Below the pieces are notes generated by a model, which saw only the letters and a program-made list of their open reading frames with translations, was not told where the DNA came from and searched no databases. From NCBI RefSeq assembly GCF_964340395.1, contig NC_135549.1, positions 9,083,342-9,147,341 on the forward strand: DNA of 64,000 nt. The letters are read 5' to 3'. The translations under genes and the position numbers were made by a program. Positions 50,201 through 60,700 of the stretch are shown in pieces. This DNA comes from Glandiceps talaboti. Its lineage: Eukaryota; Hemichordata; Enteropneusta; Spengelidae. Position 1 is the stretch's first letter. Each line of letters opens with the position of its first letter.

Positions 50201-53153
50201 AATTATACAACAGTTTACAAGTTTATAGTCTACAGGATGCCCATAAGTACATTTATACAGATATAAAGCAATCGTACAGTTCACATATTTTAATTTGCCA
50301 TCAATATACAGAAAAACCATGATTTTACATCATTTATGAAATTGCTGCAAAAATTACCCTTAATATTGAAATAAAAATTGCCAACATATATTTTTTAATT
50401 GCTCAGATGATGGGGAACACAATGATATATGTTGGCAAAAATTAACATGAATTTCACACGAAACCCAAAAATCTGCCATATGCCCGCACTATAAGACATA
50501 TGGTGATCGTGCTTTTAGTGTTGCTGCCCCCACTCTCTGGAATAATCTCCCACTCAACATCCATCAGTCACCTACCTTATCTGCTTTTAAATCCAATGTT
50601 AAAACTTTACTTTTTAAAACTGCTTTTTAAGTGTTATTTATATTGTATGAATTGCTTACAGCGTCTTTGATCAAATTTTTTGTGTGGATACTGACGCTTT
50701 ATAAATAAATTATTATTATTATTATTATTATATTGTTTTTTTTTCTTTTAAAACTAGTTTTCAATTTAGAAAGTTCGTGCTAGTGCTGTTTTAAATGTCT
50801 AGGTAGTCAATTATTTCTTAATTGCAAACAAAGAGGGCATAAATTATTTCCCTTGATGTTTCACAGTTTCTTAAATTCCAAATTCCAAAATAACTAATTA
50901 TTTCTATTTACTTTGAATACACAAAGATTTCATTATGTGTACATGTATGAAACACAAGTCAAAGTGAAGCATATAGTGATTTTTTAATGGACATGAACCT
51001 GTCAACGTACACAATGACATAAATATGTGAGTTAATGAATAAAGATGGGTTAGTTTTGGGTAATCCCAAATGACATTATCAACTGTATTTGTGTATCCTT
51101 TGGTGATACAGAGACTTGAAATTGCTAATATCTCATCAAATTACCACTTTCATTCTATCCAGGGTATGCCACTAACAAAAGGTGAAAAATAAACGAGTAC
51201 TTGAAGTGACACCATTGTAAACTTAATCCAAAGGTTAGATTGTTATAAAAACCTTGCAGCTTAAAAGTGCACAAAAGTAGGAATTTTTTTCCCACTTACA
51301 TGTGATATTTTCAACTCAACTACATAAGTAGAACTGTAGAGTTAGTAGTATATTCAATTCAAGTAGATTTATTGCAGTTAACACCATATGGTGTAAAGTA
51401 ACAATACTATATTGTAGTTTATTTTCTAACAGTACAATTTTATCAATATACTACATACTAAATATACATGTACATAAAAGAACTCCTTGACACTATGCTC
51501 AAACCAGTTTTCATTCTCAAATTAATTAAACACTAAATATGTCACTATGCAAATTTCAGACGAGATATAAAATATTGCAAAGAAAATCTATACATAAATT
51601 TGATAAGCCTGCTTGAATTTGTTGGATAATCGGAAAGCTACAATTTTTAAAAACAGAATGAATATCAAAGTTCTTTGTAATTTTGTCTGGACCTTGTACC
51701 CATGAGGATGAAGGATGTTAATGATTCTTTTTTAAGGACAACACTGACAAATTTTTCGAGGAAAAAAGTAACTGGATATTCACTCAGTGTGTATTTCATC
51801 TACAGTACATTCAATTCAATAAGGTAGTTTATGTTTTGTTGCAGATCTCATGAGATATGCAAATATGCCTAGTAACAACGGTTGTCAAACGTGATCGTGG
51901 TCAAGCTTTCGTCATGGCCATGTGTGATGATGTTGAGAACAATAGTGTTGCTAAGCATTTGACACTTTCAGCTTGACCACCCTCAAGTGGTTGCTATGGA
52001 TGCAATGGCTCATGTGGGATCTCATGAGATCTGCCACTGCCACGAGATGAAAAATACCGCCAATGGCGTTGTAACACAACTGTAGTTTTTAAAAATGTTT
52101 ATCCATATGCTAGTCTATGTTGCTATGGGCGTGGTCTTGTTGCTAGGAAAATTTACATACATTTTTTGAATGTTTATTCAATTGTCTATTAAACCCTGTT
52201 GTTATCTTTGTGAAATACACCACCGTTTGGCTGTTGCTATGGGCGTGGTCATGGTTACTAGGGTATTTGCATACATTTTTTGAATGTTTATTCATCTGTC
52301 TTTCTATTCCTGTTGTTATCTTTGCAATATACGTGATTATTTGGCTGTTGTTATGGGCGTGGTCTTGTTGCTATGCAAATTTACATACATTTTTTGGATG
52401 TTTATTCAATTATCTATTAAACCCTATTGTTATCTTTGTGAAATACACCACCGTTTGGCTGTTGCTATGGGCGTGGTCATGGTTGCTAGGGTATTTGCAT
52501 ACATTTTTTGAATGTTTACTCACTTGCTTACCAGATGATGTTGTTATTTGACCAAAATATACTGCCATTTGGTTGTTGCTAAAGGGTGTGGTCATGGTTG
52601 CTAGGGCCAATTTTGTCAAAATGTTTTTAAGAAAATCTGCAGAATATAACAGTTTCAGAAACATCTTGCCAAGTTTCAGACTAATTGACCAAGTACTTTT
52701 TGAGATATAAGTTTTTGACCAAAAATGAACATTTTTACACCTAATTTGCATATCACTCATGGAATCATGGTATGCTTAATATTTCTTCGTCCATACATCC
52801 CTAGATACATTCCCATTAAATTTCAGCCCAATCTGCTCAGTAGTTTTAGAATTAAAGATTTTTAACCAAAAAGACACATTTTTAGCCCTAATTTGCATAT
52901 CACTGATGGAATCATCCCGTCATGAACAAATCTTACTTTACACCCCCTTAAGAATGTTCCCACCAAATTTCGCACCAATCTCCCCAGTAGTTTCTGAGTT
53001 TAAGTTTTTTGACCAAAAATCACATTTTTTGACCCAAATCACACACCTGTGATGCGATCATTTTGATTTGAACAATTTCCCAACTAGACACCCAAAGTAA
53101 TGGACCCACCAAATATCGTGGCAATCGGTTCAGCGGTTTTTGACTTTAAGTTG

Positions 53154-53194
<41 letters not shown>

Positions 53195-54630
53195 CCACAC
53201 ACACAGACAGACAGACAGACGCCGGGCGATCCCTATAGCACTACTGAACAAGTTCAGTTGTGCTAAAAACAGCTTATTCAATTCAACGCAATAACTTACA
53301 GTTATAGTTCCAATAGACGCTAATATTATTACAATGCATACCTTATTCAAAAAATGTATAATAAATTGTGAATGAAACTAACATGAACTACATTATTAAG
53401 TTTTCAATTATGACTCTTTCAAAATATATACTTTAACATATTCAATCTGCATAGATGTTGAAGTAAAATTTGTATATAGAAATTTATAAATGAGCCTGCT
53501 ACTTACCAAGATCTTTGCCAAAACCAGATTGTTTGAATCCACCAAATGGTGCTGCAACATCAGTCTTATTATAACAATTCATGAACACTGTACCAGCATC
53601 TAATTTGTCAGCTACATACAGGGCTTTAGACATGTCTTTGGTGAACACTCCAGATGCAAGACCAAACTCAGTAGCATTGGCACTCTTTAACATACCATCA
53701 ATGTCGCTGTGAATATTTACAAAAACAAAAGTTTTCTCTAGTTGTTCTAAAACATGAACATTTCATCTCTTTTAGATTTTAGACTTTATAATATTCATCT
53801 AACCTAATGACAACAGATCATTTTTGTGAAGGTTAGTGATTCTGAAGAATATCACAGTGAAAGATGAAAAACAAATTGTTCATAAGATTCACTTACCCAT
53901 TTTTGAATTTTGAGATAATCATAATAGGGCCAAAGGACTCTTCTTTTGCAATCATCATGTTGTCATGAACATCAGTGAAAACTGTTGGTTCCATGAACAA
54001 GCCTAGTGGGAAATGAAGAGAACGTTGTTTTCCGTAAATTCCACTGAAAACAAAAGAAACTATGAAATCGTTGCTAGAGGGCGATATACCCAGACACAGT
54101 TTATGTGCATAGCTAACTGATCACCTAGACAATTGATAAAATATCAATTAAAAGTGCTGAGGAAACTGCCCTTATCATTGAGTGGAAAGGTTCACTGGAT
54201 AACCAGATAGACGTGGTTGAAATGACCATTTGGAGGACTCAATTTAGTATCAGCCTTTGATTGGAAAGCAGACAAAAACTAAAAGGTAGAAAGAAGATTG
54301 AGATAGTACTTACCAGGCCTATCTGCTTGTTTACCGCCATACACTAATGTAGCGCCCTCTTTGATACCAATCTCACAATATTCAACAAGTTTCTCTAGAT
54401 GAGCTCTGTGGTTCTGAGGTCCATGTGCTGTAGATCTGTCTAATGGATCACCAATTTTCATCTTCTTGATTTCCTCAATCTACAAATCACAACAGATGAA
54501 CAATACAATGTGAACTTCATGACAAACCATGGCTAACTGACTGTAGCACAAACAATTTCAAGGGCATTACCATCACAATCTAAATGCCAATCATGGTAAC
54601 ATCTAAACAGAATTTCCTCTAATGTATGTC

Positions 54631-54661
<31 letters not shown>

Positions 54662-54672
54662 GCAGCAACAGC

Positions 54673-54707
<35 letters not shown>

Positions 54708-57700
54708 ATCAGCAAAAGGAAGAGAATAAAGATAAATATTTTTTAATTGTTGAAATATCTAAATTCATTTCCAATGTAAATCTTCCAGTTTTAATCCATT
54801 TTATCTGACTACAGTACAACTCCTTTCATCTTGGACAAAGCGTTGACTTTTTAGCTCTAATAGATGCCTGATTTGCTCTACAGCCAGCTCTAACACTTAT
54901 ACTCATATTAAGTGCCACAACTTTTACTCTCAATTCTTGGTACCTGAAATAGAATATTACTGCCTATGCGCATCATAAAAATAACGAACATTTAATTTCT
55001 TGGTTGACACCGTAACTACCGCTCCACAGATTACTATAGGCACGCGTGAGAATAAGTCAACCTTCTTGTTCTATTTTGACCCTCTAGCATAAGGTAAAAA
55101 AACTATTGCAGGTACTGAGAATTTCTCATTATCCCTAGTCTGTTTACTATCAAACTTACCACTTTCTGGACGAATTCATCATGGATAGATTCTTCTACAA
55201 AGAGACGTCCAGCGGCAATACAGTTTTCACCTTTGTTAAAGAATACAGCACCACATCCCTGAAAATATACATAGGAAATGTCAGTTATTATCTAGACACT
55301 GACAAGGAAGAAGATGAAAAAAGTGTCATCACTAAATACATCTTATTGTCTAAGAGTTAAGCTGTCAAAATATACAGGGTCTCAGAAAATAAAAGCAAAA
55401 TTTCAGGGATTATATATAACAAATGTCTTATATGACTAGATATGTGTACTCTATTTTTATCAAATTATTACAGAGTTGAATATAGAACTGTAAACTGATG
55501 TGGGAAGAATCAGACTAGCTACCAGTCCTGGTTGTATCATTTGCACAAATCTTTGTCAGTAGACATGGTACAAGTTTAGCAAGAAAACTGCATCTTGTGC
55601 ATGATTCAATCACCACATTCCCTCTTTCTAAGACAATTGTAAGCTATTAAATTCATCATTGAGAAGGAAGACCACCATCACAGTATAGCTCAATACAGTA
55701 ATCCAGAAATCACGTTTTTCAACACTGAGGGCACTATTCACTCAAAATGAAATAGACAGTAGGAGAACACAGTCTACAATCATGTTTTCAACACTGGGGG
55801 CGTTATTCACTTTAAATGAAAGAGACAGTCATAAAGGCGTGAAAGCATATCAGCTTTAAACAAGATTAACAACTTACATTTCTGACAGCCTTGTCTAACT
55901 CACAGTCACTGAAAATGACAAGAGGAGATTTGCCGCCCAATTCCAATGATACTTTCTTCAGATTACTAACTGCACAACTGAAGATCAAAAAGAAAGGGAA
56001 CAAACTTACAACATCTGAGTAAGGAGTTCAAATTATTTTTTTGTGATTATTGAAAGGATGGATGATAATGTCATCACTTGTAAAGGTTATAAGTTATATA
56101 CCTCTTCAATATCTACTTCATCATATTAAATTGAGATTGATAAAGTGTGTTATCTGTAAATGCATTTTACAATTTTTTTATTTCACTCGCTTCAAAGTAG
56201 ATTGGTTGAGATATCTAATGCCATTAGGAATATAATACTGTTATATCAAAAGTTTTGAGACGTCACTCAAAACAAAAAATTTCATAATGCATTGACAATA
56301 TTTGAATAAGTCCTACAATACACACAAGTATAATACACTGAAAATGAACATAGAAGGAGAACAAATTTAAACATCTTGCACCTTAATAATAAATGTAAAT
56401 GATTGTAGTTTGGTAAAACACCCTGTAATCATTAAATGCATTTTTGTACTTTTGCAAATTCATTGCGAAACATTGTAATTTTCAATATTAAAAACAAATA
56501 TTGTGTCTTTTGTCTTACTTTTATTTTCACGAAAATTGTAATTTTTTCAAAAGTGGAATGAACTGCTTTGTTTTTTTAAAAAGGAAACCTTTTCTTTGCT
56601 ACACTTTAAAAGATAAAAAGAAACTTCAACCATGATGCAATTTTTATTTCATCTAGTGCTGGTCCCAAAGGTATCACAACTAGTCAAAATCAATTTGATG
56701 CACTAAAAGTTGTCTGTGCGTATTTTATGGTCCAACAAGGACAGCCACGTATTCATCCAAACCAGTTAAATCAATAAAAATACCGGTGTAATAACACTGT
56801 AATGTCTACTATTTGTATCTCAGCCATACTAAGGATAGGCTAAGCCATAAAATCAAGCACATAAAAACCATGGATTTGTCTCATGGAATGAGATCAGCGT
56901 AGCATCACTAATGACAACTCTCAATAAAACTCTAACATTTTCCATGAAGTTATTGGAGTTTAATGAAGTGTAAAGTTTAGTTAAGGTATTATAGTAAGCC
57001 TTACCTCTTCATGATCTGTTTACCAATTGGAGTTGAACCAGTGAAGCCTAGTTTACGAATGTCTGGGTGATCTGACATAGCTTGACCAACGACGGCACCT
57101 AGTGAATTAAGAAGGGGAAGATGGTGACAAATTTGACACATCAGTTTGAGCTCAGCTGCAATGTACAGTTAATAGGTTAAATGAATCTGTTTGTGTACTC
57201 CCTATAGCCTTTCTAATGACATCATATTTAGCATAATGGAGACATTCAAATTTAATTTGTCTTATCATTCTTGATATAGGATAAGTTTTACAAAGTGAAC
57301 AACCACAACTTTGCAGTCTTTTCACTAGAAAGTCACACAAGGTCACTCAGGATGCTGCTATTGGTGAGTGCATCAATGATTTTTATTAGTTGCCATAAAA
57401 GAATATGGAGATCATTCAAATTATGACACGTATTCAAATATACACATATACATTGTGATGGTATGATTGCAAGGTCATAACTATAAATGTAGAGACTGTG
57501 TTGTGTGTTATCCTTCCTGGCCTCAGACATAGAACACACACAGTAAACTCTTCACAACTTTCTCCACTATGTGCATAAAACATGTCAATCACAGATGGTT
57601 TGTTTTTACATTGACTTGGGTAACCCATTTCACACTAAGCCTTGATGATTTTTAAAAAATAAAATACAGTGAGTCTTAATAAAATTGTCTAGGTACACCA

Positions 57701-60700
57701 GTTAGAAGTCAGATGACTTCAGTGAAATCTGTAGATGTATATCTTTTTACTCTGGGTGCCAATGTGGTATCAAATCACCTCTAACCCCTAACATGAAGAG
57801 AGATTTAAGATTCCATGAAGGGTAGCACGAGACTATACTGTTCTAAACATAAACCGTTTGCCATAAGCTATATGTACCTCAGATTGCTTCAGCTATTCAA
57901 CTTACATTTGTGATGTATGAAAACCAATGCATCTGAAATCTCCACATGTCAAACTCTGTATGTGAACTTTTCCATGGAATCTGAGCCCCCCCCCCCCCCC
58001 CCCCCCCATTTGTCCACACCAGTACATCCTTGTATCAATGTTAACTCTACCAATATCTACACTTTTTTTCCCTCACAATAATAATAATTACTATAGTTGT
58101 ATTATGTTTTAGAATAATTCAACTTACCAGAGCCAGGCAGGATGTTAATAACACCTGGTGGGAAGCCTGCCTTGACAGTAAGTTCAGCAAACTTGAGGGC
58201 AGTTAATGGTGTGACCTGGGCTGGTTTGAGTACAACTGTGTTACCAGCGGCTATGCATGCTGCCATCTTCCATGCTAACATCATCAATGGATAATTCCAA
58301 GGAATAACTATGGCACAGACACTGTAGAGCAAGCATGGACAGAATTTAGTCTTATGTGCCGATAATTATGACATGTATTAACAGTGACTACTTGTATCAG
58401 TGCATGTCTAACACTACCATGGTATTTACACTGCAGTACAATACTGAAACCTATATATATTGCATACATGTATGAAAAGGAACAATGCACAATTGCCCAA
58501 TGTACACTAAATCACATGGATACATAGTCTAGTTCCTATTTGGTGGTTTAGTTAGAGACCACAATGGCATCCACACTAACAGGATACATGGTTGTGTTAT
58601 ATTTTCCAAAATTCTGCTCTTCTAGATAGATATGTAATAAACAGAACACGATGGAGCATGGGTGCCAGGGTAGGTGCAGTACTTAGGGCATTTACACATT
58701 TGTTCTTGCCATTGTTTTCTGCTGCACTTTCAGACTTTACTTTTGAAAGTATTATGCAAAAAACACCGCAAGCGTTTGTGTAGATACCCCAAGTATGACA
58801 GTCACACTTGAATATCCATATCCAATACCCAACAAACAAAATGATACTCATATTAAGGTATATACAGAGGAATTTTTATTTTATTTTATTTATTTTTTTA
58901 CAGATTTTGGAAAAATGTCACCAAACTATATAAAGAAAAACATTGCCGCATGGTCAACTTTAAGGACATTTGAAATGCTAACTTCATAGTGACAGTAACA
59001 AATATGAGTTATTTACATGTTTTCTAAAAAAAAAGAAGACAAAAACCGAATTGACTCAAAAACCTCCAACTCTATATAAGTTTCTACACAATCCTAATTT
59101 ATACTATTTTGGTTACCTGACTCAACGTGACTTGGCAGACTACCCAATCTTATATCATTAAATGGCATCAGCATACCAAAGACATAAAATCACAACAGTT
59201 AACTTAACAGTAATTACTGTTCTATATTTAGTATTTTGACCTTTACATAATACAAACATCTAGTTTATAGTTATGTTAATTATGAAATATTAAATACACC
59301 CCTGTGATGGAGGCTTAGTTTTACAATTATCACGTCTACCATACTTAATACTTCAATTATGAAAATAAAATTGTACATTTTTATTGGTAAGACTAATCTT
59401 CAGAAATAAACTAAAATGTAATGGCTAGGGTAATATTAATAACTGTGATTATGTTTCATGTCATGCTTTATGCTGGAAATTGATAATACAGTTTTGTGTT
59501 TCCTCAAAGATGCTATCACTTCACTGCACAGTTCTAAATCTGAACACAATCCTTAATAGTTTGAATACATTCTTTGAATACATACATACAGATCTGTACT
59601 TACCCCAAAGGTTCTCTCTTTGTGTAGGTCAGGTTTCGGTTGGGTCTTGCGTTGTTAATTGGAATTGTAACACCCTAGTGAAATATGACAAGTCAAAAAT
59701 AAGCCATTCAAAATCAAATTTCAATATACAAAATTTACAAATAATTCAAAACTGAATTACAATCAGAAATTGTAGATTTTGTCAGCCATATCAGTTCATG
59801 AGTTGAAAGCATAGAGTTTAGAACTGGCGAGGATAAGACAACATTGTTGTGGTGTAGATGTTTTCAGTATGTTTTATAATAATAGTAGTTATTATGATAA
59901 ACAGACATATACGACACAAACGCCAAAATAAGTGGAAATCATGTTTAAATTTTCTTCAGTTTTTTTACATCCTAACTGCTACAGAATGTAAGACTGCATC
60001 ACCTATATTCACTTACATACTGTCACCATGTTTACAAATATTTATATCACTAAATAAAATGAAACTTTCTTATATTTTGTCTTGAATGAATCAATTGTAG
60101 GACTTTCTCATAGTAGTATAATGCATGTGTTCATTGCCTATGCTAACTCAGTAACAATTTGTCTGCTGGAGCACAAATGATATTTCCTGTAATCTGCATC
60201 TAATCAGCCAATTTGTAACAGTGAATTCATAAAGTGCAATGCATAGTAGGATAAGGACACAACTACATTAAACTTGGTGATAACTTTGTTAGCACAATGA
60301 TGATACAGAGAAGTATGCAATTGGTACAAACCTGGATTTTATCACACCATCCTGCAAAGTACCTAAATGTATCAATAGACATTCCTACGTGTGTTTTCAG
60401 TGCTAATGTGTATACAGCACCAGAATCTATGCTTTCTAATGTAGCTAGTTCATCTTTGTGTTCATCCATCAAGTCTGCTAACCTAGGAGCAACAAGAAAA
60501 AACACGATATAATCTCTGACTGAAAGAATTCATTGAAGCGTAAAAGTAAATCATCCTATTGGGATAGACACAGCAAGTTTATGTTATACAGCTATAGTAA
60601 GATGGCTTATGAAGGATTTAGTACTTTCTCCATACATCTATCTCTTATTCCATATAGTGGTAATCATGGAAACATGAATTATAGGGATTGATTATGAATG

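Noticed and set aside
52210-52551. 113-residue hydrophobic open frame (repeated WLLLWAWSW)
   Set aside because: Created by a 114-bp tandem array whose period is a multiple of three; part of a Helentron-like element.
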